Source: AC-32 sp035518635 (GTDB lineage: Bacteria; Actinomycetota; Thermoleophilia; Gaiellales; Gaiellaceae). From it: a stretch of 64,000 bases of DNA. This document shows positions 39,762 through 48,438 of the stretch, one piece after another. The notes beneath the pieces are model-generated. The model was given only the letters and a program-made list of their open reading frames with translations. It ran no database searches and had not been told where the DNA came from. The translations under genes and the position numbers were made by a program. Every line of letters begins with the position of its first letter. Positions within the stretch are counted from its first letter, which is position 1. The stretch is taken from contig DATIXI010000023.1 of NCBI GenBank assembly GCA_035518635.1, forward strand, positions 61,228 through 125,227, given 5' to 3'.

Positions 39762-41626
39762 GCGCCGCAGCCTGGATCTGCCTGCTCGCTCCTCTCGGCG
39801 CGGCGCTCGCGATCACGCTGGCCGGGCAGCGGCTCTCGCGGCGCGGGGCCGGCTACCTGGCCACGGCGTCGGTCGGCGCGTCGTTCGTGGCCGCCGTGGT
39901 CGTGTTCGTGCTCCTCCTCGGCGACTCGCCCAACAACCGGGAGCACCCCTCAGTGGCCTGGCACTGGCTCACGGCGGGCTCCTACACGTTCAACCTCGGG
40001 ATCCTCGTCGACCCGCTCTCGACGTACATGATGCTGATCGTCGCCGGGGTCGGCTTCCTGATCGTCGCCTACTCGATCGGCTACATGGATGGCGACGACG
40101 AGGAGCGCCGCTACTTCGCCTACATGGCGCTGTTCGTCTTCTCGATGCTGCTGCTGGTCCAGGCCGGCAACCTGCTGATCCTGCTCGCCGGCTGGGGCAT
40201 GGTCGGCCTCTCCTCCTACCTCTTGATCGGGTTCTGGCACGAGCGGCCGGAGGCAGTTGCTGCCGCGAAGAAGGCCTTCGTGATGAACGCGTTCGGCGAC
40301 GCGGCGATGGCCCTCGGACTGTTCCTGCTCGTCCAGCAGACGGGCTCGCTGGACTTCGGCGTCGTCTTCCCCGCGGCGGGCGGCCTGAGCCCGACCGTGG
40401 CGAACCTGGTCGCGCTCGGGCTGCTCGGCGGCGCGGTCGCCAAGTCGGCGCAGCTTCCGCTCCAGACCTGGCTCCCCGACGCGATGGAGGGCCCGACGCC
40501 GGTCAGCGCCCTCATCCACGCGGCGACGATGGTGACCGCGGGCGTCTACCTGATCGTCCGCACGAACGCGATCTTCGAGGCGGCGCCCACGGTGCAGGAG
40601 GTCGCGGCAGGGCTCGGCGCGGCGACGCTGCTGATGGCCGGGCTGATCGCGCTCGTCCAGACGGACATCAAACGCGTGATCGCGTACTCGACGATGTCGC
40701 AGATCGGCTACATGTTCCTCGCCGCGGGGATCGGCGCCTACGCGGACGGAATGTTCCACCTCCTGACCCACGCGTTCTTCAAGGCGCTCCTCTTCCTGGC
40801 CGCGGGGATCGTCATCCACGCGCTCTCGGGGGAGCAGGACCTGCGGAAGATGGGCGGGCTCAGGCACAAGCTGCCGCGCACCTACTGGTCGTTCATCGTC
40901 GGCGGGCTGGCGCTGGCCGGTATCCCGGTCTTCTCCGGCTTCTTCTCGAAGGACCCGATCCTCTCGTCGGCGCTGGCCCAGGGCTGGTACGGCGAGATCC
41001 TCTGGGTCGTGGGCATGGTCGGCTGCTTCCTGACCGGCCTCTACACCTTCCGGATGATCTTCCTCGCGTTCTGGGGCGAAGAGAAGGACGGCGACCTCCA
41101 CGCCCCGGAGAAGGACGTGCCGGGGATCTCGATGGGCGTCACGGTCGCGATCCTCACCGTCCTGGCCGCGATCGCGGGCTTCCTCCAGGTCTTCGAGCTC
41201 TGGACGCCGGTGTCCAACTGGCTCGACCCGGTGGCGCCGCCGCTCGTGGTGCCGACGAGCACGCAGGAGGTCGTCTCGAGCCTGGTCGCCGTGACGCTCG
41301 GCCTGGGCGGGATCGGGGTCGCGTGGTGGATCTACGGCGCCCGCCGCGCCGAGGCGCCCGAGCCGTCGAAGCTGCTCGAGCACAAGTTCTACTTCGACGA
41401 GCTCTACGACGCGATCTTCTACCGGCCCGCGGTGCTGCTGGCGCACGGGCTCCTCCGCTTCGTCGAGCGGCCGCTCGTGTTCGGCTCGCTGCGTGAGCTC
41501 ACGCAGGGGGTCCGGGAGCTCGGCACGGGCGTGCGCAACCTCCAGACCGGGCTCGTCCGCACCTACGCGTTCGCGATCGCGGCGAGCCTGGCCGTCGTCA
41601 CCCTCGTCTTCGTGGTCGTGCGCTGA
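39758..41626 (+). CDS. nuoL: NADH-quinone oxidoreductase subunit L
   Basis: 622 aa, the distal antiporter-like proton-pumping subunit. Core segments GWGMVGLSSYLLIGFW, LPDAMEGPTPVSALIHAATMVTAG and STMSQIGYMF are intact, and a C-terminal lateral helix region follows. The start is TTG at 39758, overlapping the nuoK stop as TTGA. Confidence 0.96.
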   Translation: MSAAAWICLLAPLGAALAITLAGQRLSRRGAGYLATASVGASFVAAVVVFVLLLGDSPNNREHPSVAWHWLTAGSYTFNLGILVDPLSTYMMLIVAGVGFLIVAYSIGYMDGDDEERRYFAYMALFVFSMLLLVQAGNLLILLAGWGMVGLSSYLLIGFWHERPEAVAAAKKAFVMNAFGDAAMALGLFLLVQQTGSLDFGVVFPAAGGLSPTVANLVALGLLGGAVAKSAQLPLQTWLPDAMEGPTPVSALIHAATMVTAGVYLIVRTNAIFEAAPTVQEVAAGLGAATLLMAGLIALVQTDIKRVIAYSTMSQIGYMFLAAGIGAYADGMFHLLTHAFFKALLFLAAGIVIHALSGEQDLRKMGGLRHKLPRTYWSFIVGGLALAGIPVFSGFFSKDPILSSALAQGWYGEILWVVGMVGCFLTGLYTFRMIFLAFWGEEKDGDLHAPEKDVPGISMGVTVAILTVLAAIAGFLQVFELWTPVSNWLDPVAPPLVVPTSTQEVVSSLVAVTLGLGGIGVAWWIYGARRAEAPEPSKLLEHKFYFDELYDAIFYRPAVLLAHGLLRFVERPLVFGSLRELTQGVRELGTGVRNLQTGLVRTYAFAIAASLAVVTLVFVVVR

Positions 41627-43239
41627 TGAGCAGCGGCTGGCTCACGACCGCGCTGATCTTCCTCCCGGTCGCGGGCGCGATCGTCGTCTGGGTCCTCCCA
41701 CTGAAGCCGTTCGCGACCGCGTCGACCGCGGTGCTCTTCGCGCTGGCGGAGGTCGCCCTCTGGATCGACGCGCTCGCGCGCTACGACTTCTCGAAGCCGG
41801 GCCCGCAGCTGGCGCAGCAGACGAGCTGGTTCTCCGACCTGAACGTCTCGTACCACGTCGGCCTCTACGGCTTCTCGGTCTGGTTCGTCGGCCTGACGAC
41901 AGTCGTTCTCGCGGCCGCGATCGCCTATGCGTTCTGGGCGGGACGCGAGCGGGCGGACGCCTACTACGGCCTGATGCTGCTGCTGACGGGCGCGATCGTC
42001 GGCGTCTTCGTCGCGCAGGACCTGCTGCTCTTCTACGTCTTCTGGGAGGCCATGCTGATCCCGCTCTACTTCCTCGTCGGAGTCTGGGGCGGGCCCGGGC
42101 GGCTGCGGGCGACGATCGTGTTCGTCATCTACACGATGGCCGGGTCGCTGCTGATGCTCGCCTCGATCATCGCCCTCGGCTTCTCGCAGGGGAGCTTCGA
42201 CATGGTCGGCACGGGGACGAACGGGAGCGACTGGATCTTCCTGGGCTTCATGGCCGCGTTCGTCGTGAAGGCGCCGCTCTTTCCGTTCCACGCCTGGCTG
42301 CCGGAGGCCTACCGCGAGTCCTCGCCCGAGGTGGCCGCCGTGCTCTCGGGCGTCGTCTCGAAGGTGGCCGCGTACGGCTTCCTGCGGATCGCGATTGCGA
42401 AGTTTCCGGGGCCGACGCTCGACTTCCGGGTGGCGATCCTCGTGCTTGCCGGCTGCGGGCTGATCTACGGCTCCATGCTCGCGTTCCGCGCGCCCGACGT
42501 GCGCGGCGTGATCGCCTACTCGAGCCTTGCGCAGATGGGGCTGATCACGTTCGGCCTGTTTGCGATCAACGACCTCGGCCTGAACGGGTCGGTGCTGCAG
42601 ATCGTCAACCACGGGTTGCTCTCGGCGACGCTCTTCCTGCTCGCGGGCGGCATCGAGCGGCGCGCCGCGACCGGTGAGCTCGGCCGGCTCGGCGGAATGG
42701 CCCGCGGGAGGCCGGCGCTCGCCACCGTCCTGATGGTGACCGGCGTGATCGCGCTCGCCGTGCCCGGGTCGAGCGCGTTCGCCGGCGAGTTCGCGATCCT
42801 GGCCGGCGTCTTCCAGTACGGCTGGGGCTGGGCCGTGGTCGGCGCGATCGCGATCGTGCTCGCGGCGATGTACATGCTGCGGCTGATCTCCGCGGTCCTG
42901 CACCGGAGCCCGGGCCCGGCGATCTCCGACGCCGCGCTCGACCTCCGTCCGGCCGAGCTCGGGATCCTCGTCCCGCTCCTGGCCTGTCTGCTCGTGCTCT
43001 CGGCCTGGCCTGCCGCGATCACCGAGCGGGCATTTGCCTTGCGCAAGCCGATCGACATCCAGTCGATCATCGCCGGGCACATCCCGACCACCCTCTGCGC
43101 GAACGGGCTCTCGGCTGCCGAGCGGCGGGCGCTCATCGGGCTCGGGGTCAAGCTCGTCGAGTCGCCGAGCTGCAGCTCCCAGTCGCTCACGACCGGGAAC
43201 CTGGAGTCGCAGAGCAACCTCCGGTCGGTGCTTCCGTGA
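41626..43239 (+). CDS. nuoM: NADH-quinone oxidoreductase subunit M
   Basis: 537 aa, an antiporter-like proton-pumping subunit (FYVFWEAMLIPLYFLVGVWG, FHAWLPEAYRESSPEVAAVLSGVVSKVAAYG, YSSLAQMG). After the last span it has a soluble tail of about 60 residues with two Cys, longer than usual for NuoM. Starts at ATG sharing one base with the nuoL stop (TGATG). Confidence 0.96.
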   Translation: MSSGWLTTALIFLPVAGAIVVWVLPLKPFATASTAVLFALAEVALWIDALARYDFSKPGPQLAQQTSWFSDLNVSYHVGLYGFSVWFVGLTTVVLAAAIAYAFWAGRERADAYYGLMLLLTGAIVGVFVAQDLLLFYVFWEAMLIPLYFLVGVWGGPGRLRATIVFVIYTMAGSLLMLASIIALGFSQGSFDMVGTGTNGSDWIFLGFMAAFVVKAPLFPFHAWLPEAYRESSPEVAAVLSGVVSKVAAYGFLRIAIAKFPGPTLDFRVAILVLAGCGLIYGSMLAFRAPDVRGVIAYSSLAQMGLITFGLFAINDLGLNGSVLQIVNHGLLSATLFLLAGGIERRAATGELGRLGGMARGRPALATVLMVTGVIALAVPGSSAFAGEFAILAGVFQYGWGWAVVGAIAIVLAAMYMLRLISAVLHRSPGPAISDAALDLRPAELGILVPLLACLLVLSAWPAAITERAFALRKPIDIQSIIAGHIPTTLCANGLSAAERRALIGLGVKLVESPSCSSQSLTTGNLESQSNLRSVLP

Positions 43240-44723
43240 GCCCGCCGATCTCGACCCCGCCGATCGACTGGTTCGAGCTCGGGATCCCGCTCATCCCGCT
43301 CGCCGCCGGAGTCGTCTGCCTGCTCGCCGCGGTGCTCGCGCCGAGAGGCTGGCGGCGGCCGTTCGCCGCCACGGTGTGCGCGCTCGGCTTCGCGGGAGCG
43401 CTCGTCGCCTCGGCGATCCTCTACGCGCATGCGGCGGACGCGCACGGGGTGATCGCGGACGCGGTCCAGCGCGACCGGCTCGGGGCCCTCGCCCAGATGG
43501 TCGTAGGCGGGATCGGGGTGCTGATCGTGGCGGTCTCGTACGAGGAGCCGATGGCCGACGACCACATCGCCGAGTACTACGCGCTCCTCTCCTGGGCGGG
43601 CGCGGGCATGATCTTCCTCGTCACGGCGAACTCGCTGATGACACTGTTCCTCGGGCTCGAGTGGTTCTCGATCAGCCTCTACATCCTCTGCGCGATCGAC
43701 ATCGAGCTCGTGGGCTCGCTGGAGGCAGGGCTGAAGTACCTGATCATCGGGAGCTTCGGCTCCGCCATGCTCCTGTTCGGCTCGGCGCTCGTCTACGGTG
43801 CGACCGGGGAGCTGCGCTTCCACGCGATCGCCGACGCCGTCCAGGCTCAGAACCTCTCGCACGACGCGCTGCTCGTCGCCGGGCTCGCGTTCGTGATCGG
43901 CGGGCTCGCGTTCAAGGCCTCGGCGGCGCCGTTCCACATGTGGACGCCAGACGTCTACGAGGGCGCGCCCACGCCGGTGACCGGGTTCATGTCGGCCGCG
44001 ACGAAGGCGGTGGCGCTGGTCGTGATGCTGCGCGTCCTCGTCACCGCGTTCCCGCAGGAAGCGCATCTCTGGACGGTCACGATCGCCGTCATCGCGTGCT
44101 GCTCGCTCGCGGTCGGCAACCTCGCCGCGCTCGTGCAGAACAACGTGAAGCGGATGCTCGCGTACTCCTCGATCTCACAGGCCGGCTTCATGCTGATCCC
44201 GATCTCGACCAACAGCGCGCTCGGCGGCCGCGCGATCCTCTACTTCCTGATCCCGTACTCGGCCATGTCCGTCGGCGCCTTCGGGGTGGTCGCCGCGCGC
44301 GAGCGGGAGTTGAACCAGCCGGTCACGTTCGACAACCTGGCCGGCTTCGGCTGGGAGCGCCCGCTGCTCGGCGCCGCGATGACGGTCTTCATGCTCGGCT
44401 TCGCCGGGCTGCCGCTCACGGGAGGCTTCGTCGCCAAGTTCTACGCGTTGGCCGCCGCCTACGAGCACGGCTGGGCGTGGCTTGTGATCGTCGGCGTGGC
44501 GGCGACCGCGGTCAGCCTCTACTACTACCTCGGGATCATCCGGGCGATGTACATGCGCCCGTCCGAGGAGCTGCAGCTCGCGCCCGTGGTGGGCGGGTCA
44601 CCGCCGCCCGAGCGCCCGCTGCAGGCGGCCGTCGCGGCGGCGCTCGTGATCACGGTCACCTCGTTCATCCTCGTGCAGCCGCTGATCGACGGCGCTCGGC
44701 ACGCGGCGAACGCGATCTTCTAG
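43236..44723 (+). CDS. nuoN: NADH-quinone oxidoreductase subunit N
   Basis: 495 aa, the third antiporter-like subunit (FLGLEWFSISLYIL, FHMWTPDVYEGAPTPVTGFMSAATKAVAL, YSSISQAGFML). GTGA overlap with nuoM. Last gene of the operon. Its TAG stop overlaps the stop of the opposing membrane-protein gene inside one CTAG, so no terminator separates them. Confidence 0.96.
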   Translation: MSPPISTPPIDWFELGIPLIPLAAGVVCLLAAVLAPRGWRRPFAATVCALGFAGALVASAILYAHAADAHGVIADAVQRDRLGALAQMVVGGIGVLIVAVSYEEPMADDHIAEYYALLSWAGAGMIFLVTANSLMTLFLGLEWFSISLYILCAIDIELVGSLEAGLKYLIIGSFGSAMLLFGSALVYGATGELRFHAIADAVQAQNLSHDALLVAGLAFVIGGLAFKASAAPFHMWTPDVYEGAPTPVTGFMSAATKAVALVVMLRVLVTAFPQEAHLWTVTIAVIACCSLAVGNLAALVQNNVKRMLAYSSISQAGFMLIPISTNSALGGRAILYFLIPYSAMSVGAFGVVAARERELNQPVTFDNLAGFGWERPLLGAAMTVFMLGFAGLPLTGGFVAKFYALAAAYEHGWAWLVIVGVAATAVSLYYYLGIIRAMYMRPSEELQLAPVVGGSPPPERPLQAAVAAALVITVTSFILVQPLIDGARHAANAIF

Positions 44724-45058
44724 CGTCGAAGCTCGGCAGCCACACCGAGCAGGGCCTGAACGCAGATGAGCGCCAGGCACGCAACGAGCGACGAGCGGGC
44801 GACGCTCGGCACTCCGCCCTCCGTCAGCGCGGGAGCGCGAACGGCCGCCCCGCCGACCACGAGAGCCAGCACGACCGCCCAGAGCAGCGCCTGCAGCCGG
44901 CCGCCGGCTCCGTCGAGGGCGTGGCCGAACGCGTCCAGCGCGACGACGGCCACCGCGGGCACCGCGAGCAGCAACGCGTAGAAGGCGACCCCGTGCGCCC
45001 CTGCCCCGTCCGCCACCGCAACCGTCACCACGAGCCCGACAGCAAGTGCGCGCCGCAT
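44720..45058 (-). CDS. Small integral membrane protein of unknown function
   Basis: 112 aa, very hydrophobic with three to four predicted spans (residues 2-16, 24-45, 56-73, 85-107). A single short charged segment lies between spans. No family is recognised. The ATG start at 45058 is divergent from the MBL-fold gene across a 16-bp palindrome, so the two may be co-regulated. Convergent with nuoN with overlapping stops. Confidence 0.6.
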   Translation of the reverse strand: MRRALAVGLVVTVAVADGAGAHGVAFYALLLAVPAVAVVALDAFGHALDGAGGRLQALLWAVVLALVVGGAAVRAPALTEGGVPSVARSSLVACLALICVQALLGVAAELRR

Positions 45059-45071
45059 GCACGAAGGTTCG

Positions 45072-45101
45072 GCATCCGGCCGGATGCTCCTTCGTTACGC
45101 T
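45072..45101 (+). promoter_or_regulatory. Palindromic operator candidate and -10 of the MBL-fold gene
   Basis: GCATCCGGCCGGATGC (45072-45087) is a perfect 16-bp palindrome occupying the -35 region of a promoter whose -10 is TACGCT (45096-45101). It lies in the 71-base gap between divergent genes. Confidence 0.45.
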
Positions 45102-45129
45102 CACGCTTCCCAGTGGGAAAGGAGTGCGA

Positions 45130-45822
45130 ATGGCCGATGTGTCGCTGACCTGGCTGGGCCACGGAAGCTTCCGCGTCGACTCGCCGAGCGGCAAGCGCAT
45201 CTACGTCGATCCCTGGCTCGGCAACCCGAAGTGCCCCGACTCGGAGAAGGAGCCGGAGCGAATCGACGTGATCGCGCTGACCCACGGCCACACCGACCAC
45301 GTGGGCGAGACGGTCGAGCTGAGCAAGAAGTTCAAGCCGGAGATCGTGGCGCAGCTCGAGCTGAAGGGCTGGCTCGGCGCGCAGGGGGCCGAGATCGACG
45401 AGGTTCCCGGGCCGAACAAGGGCGGGACCGTCGAGGCCGGCGGCGTCAGGTTCACGATCGTGAACGCGTTCCACTCGAGCTCGGGCGCCGACGGCGGCTA
45501 CCTGGGCGAGGCCGCCGGGCTCGTGCTCGAGTTCGAGAACGGGACCACGGTCTACTTCGCGGGCGACACGTGTGTCTTCGGCGACATGCAGCTGATCGGG
45601 CGAATCTACTCGCCGGACCTCGCGGTCCTCCCGATCGGCGGCCACTTCACGATGGACCCGCGCGAGGCCGCGGTCGCCCTCGAGCTGCTCGGGACGAAGC
45701 GCTGCGTTCCGTGTCATTACGGCACGTTCCCGTTGCTCGCGGGCACGCCCCACGAGCTCGAGGAGAAGGCACCCGGCGTCGAGGTGATCGCGCTCGAGCC
45801 GGGGGAGACGACGACGGTTTGA
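45130..45822 (+). CDS. Metallo-beta-lactamase-fold hydrolase (UPF0173 type)
   Basis: 230 aa. The metal motif HGHTDHVG lies near residue 52, with further metal ligands in NAFHSS, FAGDTCVFGDM and the final CHYGTFPLL. The length and the opening VSLTWLGHGSFRV fit the UPF0173 group of metal-dependent hydrolases, whose substrate is generally unknown. The start is ATG 45130 with AAAGGAG 6 bases upstream. The 28 codons before it in frame are rejected. Confidence 0.85.
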   Translation: MADVSLTWLGHGSFRVDSPSGKRIYVDPWLGNPKCPDSEKEPERIDVIALTHGHTDHVGETVELSKKFKPEIVAQLELKGWLGAQGAEIDEVPGPNKGGTVEAGGVRFTIVNAFHSSSGADGGYLGEAAGLVLEFENGTTVYFAGDTCVFGDMQLIGRIYSPDLAVLPIGGHFTMDPREAAVALELLGTKRCVPCHYGTFPLLAGTPHELEEKAPGVEVIALEPGETTTV

Positions 45823-46094
45823 GGAAGCGCTGGTTCGGCGCGACGGGGAGACAGGTCCCCGAGATCGCGGTCGAGGGCGAGCTGGAGCTCGACGACGCGC
45901 TCGTCCTCGACGACGTCTCCGACGAGGCCGCGCTGCGGGAGGCGCACGACGCGGGGCGGCCGGTGGTCGTCCGGGCCGGCTCGGCCGAAGCCGTCAAGCA
46001 GGCCCTGGCCCGCCCCGAGGTCGCCTGTGTGCTCGTGCCCGAGAGCAAGCGTGAACTGCTCGACCTCGACCTGACGGAGCTGACCTACGGCTGA
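45819..46094 (+). CDS. Hypothetical 91-aa protein
   Basis: Starts at TTG overlapping the MBL-gene stop as TTGA. It has a basic N-terminus (RKRWFGATGRQ), then an acidic stretch (VEGELELDDALVLDD) and an alternating helix/strand pattern with a single Cys. It resembles no family I can name. Stop TGA at 46092-46094, two bases before the presumed DUF1028 start. Part of a tight run of four genes, so likely real. Confidence 0.55.
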   Translation: MRKRWFGATGRQVPEIAVEGELELDDALVLDDVSDEAALREAHDAGRPVVVRAGSAEAVKQALARPEVACVLVPESKRELLDLDLTELTYG

Positions 46095-46095
46095 G

Positions 46096-46926
46096 ATCGT
46101 CGCCACCTACTCGATCGCCGCCTGCGACCTAGACGCGGGCCAGTGGGGCGTGGCGACGCAGTCGAAGTTCCTCGGCGTCGGCTCGGTGGTTCCCTGGGCG
46201 GAGCCGGGCGTCGGCGCGGTCGCGACCCAGGCCTACGCCAATCCGCGCTACGGGCCGGACGGGCTCGCGCTGCTGCGAGAAGGGCTCAGCGCAGAGGAGG
46301 TGGTCGAGCGCCTCACCGCCGCCGACGAGGGGCGCGAGCACCGCCAGCTCGGAGTCGTCGACGCCCAGGGCGACGGCGCGAGCTTCACCGGGTCCGAGTG
46401 CCTGCACTGGGCCGGCGGGCGCACCGGCCCCTGCTACGCGGCGCAGGGGAACATCCTCGTCTCGGCCGAGACCGTCGACGCGATCGCGGAGACGTTCGAG
46501 GCCGGCAACGGCCCTCTGGCCGAGCGCCTGATCGACTGCCTGGACGCCGCACAGGCCGCAGGCGGCGACAGCCGCGGCCAGCAGTCGGCGGCGCTGCTCG
46601 TAGTCGAGCGCGACGGCGGCTATGCGGGCCTCTCGGACAGCGTGGTCGACCTGCGCGTGGACGAGCATCCGCTTCCGCTGGAGGAGCTCCGCCGCATCTA
46701 CGTCATGCACCAGGCGATCTTCGGCAAGACGCCTCCGGAGGACTGGCTCGACGTGGACGAGGAGCTCGCGGCCGAGCTGAGCGAGCGGCTGGCCCGCCTG
46801 GGCTACGAGGGCGACCTCGGCGACGCGTTCTTCCGCTGGTCGGCGAATGAAAACCTCGAGGAGCGCGTTGGCGGGGTCGAGCGCGTCGATCCCGTCGTGC
46901 TCGAGGAGCTGAGGAGGCAGTCGTGA
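46096..46926 (+). CDS. DUF1028 family (Ntn-hydrolase-fold) protein, apparently without a standard start codon
   Basis: 276 aa if begun at ATC 46096. DUF1028 proteins open with a TYSIVA-like strand, then SKFxAVGSVVPWAxxGVGAVATQA. Both are here (VATYSIAACD, then SKFLGVGSVVPWAEPGVGAVATQAYANPRYG), but the first ATG/GTG/TTG in frame is GTG 46150, inside the conserved part. In-frame codons between the preceding stop (46081-46083) and 46150 include no standard start. ATC 46096 or GTC 46099 fit best. The C-terminal part has an extra helical region ending LEELRRQS. The role of the family is not established. Confidence 0.75.
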   Translation: MVATYSIAACDLDAGQWGVATQSKFLGVGSVVPWAEPGVGAVATQAYANPRYGPDGLALLREGLSAEEVVERLTAADEGREHRQLGVVDAQGDGASFTGSECLHWAGGRTGPCYAAQGNILVSAETVDAIAETFEAGNGPLAERLIDCLDAAQAAGGDSRGQQSAALLVVERDGGYAGLSDSVVDLRVDEHPLPLEELRRIYVMHQAIFGKTPPEDWLDVDEELAAELSERLARLGYEGDLGDAFFRWSANENLEERVGGVERVDPVVLEELRRQS

Positions 46927-47594
46927 GTGGACGAGTCGTGCGAATCGACGATCTCGAGCGCCATCCGATCGCGGGCCAGGACGGGCTGACGATGCGCCCC
47001 GTGCGACGCTACTTCGACATCAAGGCCTTCGGCGCGAACGCCTACACGGCGGAGGAAGCGGGCCAGCGCGTAGTCGAGGAGCACCGTGAGGAAGGCGGGC
47101 ACGAGGAGCTGTACGTCGTCGTCTCGGGCCGCGCGCGCTTCAAGCTCGACGGCGAGGAGCACGACGCGCCCGCCGGCACCCTCGTCCACTGCCCGCCGGG
47201 GACCCTGCGCGAGGCGTTCGCCGAGGAGCCCGGAACGGCGGTGCTGGGCATCGGCGCGAAGCCGGGCGAGGTCTTCGCGCCTTCAGGCTGGGAGTGGGCA
47301 TTCGTCGGAATGTCCCTCCTGGACCAGGGCGACGAGGAGGGAGCGCGCCGCGAGCTCGCGGCCGGGATCGAGGCCTACCCCGATGCGTGGGAGGGCTACT
47401 ACCACCTCGCCTGCGCGGAGGCCAGGCTTGGCAACCGAGAGGCGGCGCTCGCGCAGCTCCGGCGGGCCGCCGAGATCGACGCGGAGGTCGTGCGGAGGTA
47501 CGCGCCCGAGGACAGCGACTTCGCGTCGCTTCACGACGACCCCGAGTTCCTAGCGCTGACCGGGCAAGCGGACGCCGGCGGCTCGGGCTCGTAG
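46923..47594 (+). CDS. Cupin-domain protein with C-terminal TPR repeats
   Basis: 223 aa. Residues 20-110 form a cupin beta-barrel (EEHREEGGHEELYVVVSGRARFKLDGEEHDAPAGTLVHCPPGTLREAF) with plausible metal ligands His/Glu. From about residue 125 there are tetratricopeptide-like helices (LLDQGDEEGARRELAAGIEAYPDAWEGYYHLACAEARLG). The combination suggests a small sensor or scaffold. GTGA overlap with the DUF1028 gene. The last 45 bases overlap the opposing dehydrogenase gene. Confidence 0.8.
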   Translation: MSGRVVRIDDLERHPIAGQDGLTMRPVRRYFDIKAFGANAYTAEEAGQRVVEEHREEGGHEELYVVVSGRARFKLDGEEHDAPAGTLVHCPPGTLREAFAEEPGTAVLGIGAKPGEVFAPSGWEWAFVGMSLLDQGDEEGARRELAAGIEAYPDAWEGYYHLACAEARLGNREAALAQLRRAAEIDAEVVRRYAPEDSDFASLHDDPEFLALTGQADAGGSGS

Positions 47595-48296
47595 AGCCGG
47601 GACCGGGTCCGCCTCCGGGCGAGCGACCAGCAGCACCGCCCCGTAGCCCGGCTCGGAGACGAGCGCGTCGACGAGCAGCTGGAGCCCGAGCGCCAGCGCG
47701 AACGCCTTGTGCGCCTGCTCGCCGCCGAACGGCACGAGCTGGTCGTCAGTCGCGGCGCCCGCGATCACGTCGCCGTAGGTGACCTCGCCCATCGACACGT
47801 CGGCGACGAGCGGCCTCCCGTCCGAGCTCGGAATCGCGATCGCCAGCGGGTTCGTGCCCGCGAGCTTCGGGCCGCCGTCCGGGTGGGCCAGCCGCGGCGG
47901 CGAGGTGGCGGTGAGGCTCGCGACGAGACCGCCCTCCGCGAGCCTGCGCGCCCAGTAGCCGAGCATCCCGGTCGGAAAGCAGCGCTGTCCCACCACCAGG
48001 CGCGCCTCGGCCGGCGGCGAGGCGAGCTGGGACTCGACGATCGCGGCGAGCGTGAGGTAGCCGAGCGCGCCGTTGCCGTCCCAGCGCTCGTATGTGCTCT
48101 GGTGCACGAGCCGCTTCGGGCGCGCGGCGGGATCGAGGTCCGGCAGGGTCGCGAGCCAGTCGACCCGGGACAGCCCGTGGCCGCGCTTTCCTCGCGCCTC
48201 GGCGTCCAGAAAGTGGTCAGCGAGCGTGCCCGCGTCCGCCTCCGAGAAGCCGAGATCGGCAAGGCGCCTGACGATCTGCTCGCGCTCGGGCCGCAT
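47550..48296 (-). CDS. Malate/L-lactate dehydrogenase (LDH2) family protein, shortened
   Basis: 248 aa against roughly 330-360 for the family. The fold-specific segments are kept: the N-terminal helical part (REQIVRRLADLGFSEADAGTLADHF), the substrate region GHGLSRVDWL, and the NAD-site motif PKLAGTNPLAIAIP followed by VADVSMG. The segment between residues 55 and 105 and the C-terminus are shortened. Activity is uncertain; it could be a 2-ketoacid reductase with reduced size. It overlaps the cupin-TPR gene tail-to-tail by 45 bases. Confidence 0.7.
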   Translation of the reverse strand: MRPEREQIVRRLADLGFSEADAGTLADHFLDAEARGKRGHGLSRVDWLATLPDLDPAARPKRLVHQSTYERWDGNGALGYLTLAAIVESQLASPPAEARLVVGQRCFPTGMLGYWARRLAEGGLVASLTATSPPRLAHPDGGPKLAGTNPLAIAIPSSDGRPLVADVSMGEVTYGDVIAGAATDDQLVPFGGEQAHKAFALALGLQLLVDALVSEPGYGAVLLVARPEADPVPALRARAAGVRLPGQR

Positions 48297-48384
48297 TCAC
48301 GAAATCCTTACGAAGGAGAGCGGCAATTTCCCGCGCTTCGGAGTCTTATGTCCTAGTTTCAGCGGGGCTCAAGGTACAGAAGCC

Positions 48385-48427
48385 CCGGGGTCCGCTGGAA
48401 CCCCGGAGGGCGCCCCAAGGGGCGCCC
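48385..48427. terminator. Two GC-rich hairpins downstream of mrp
   Basis: GGGCGCCCC-AA-GGGGCGCCC (48408-48427) and CCGGGGT-N8-ACCCCGG (48385-48406). They begin 12 bases beyond the mrp stop and precede the LDH2-like gene. No long U tract follows on the minus strand. Confidence 0.6.
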
Positions 48428-48438
48428 TTCGAGTCTTT

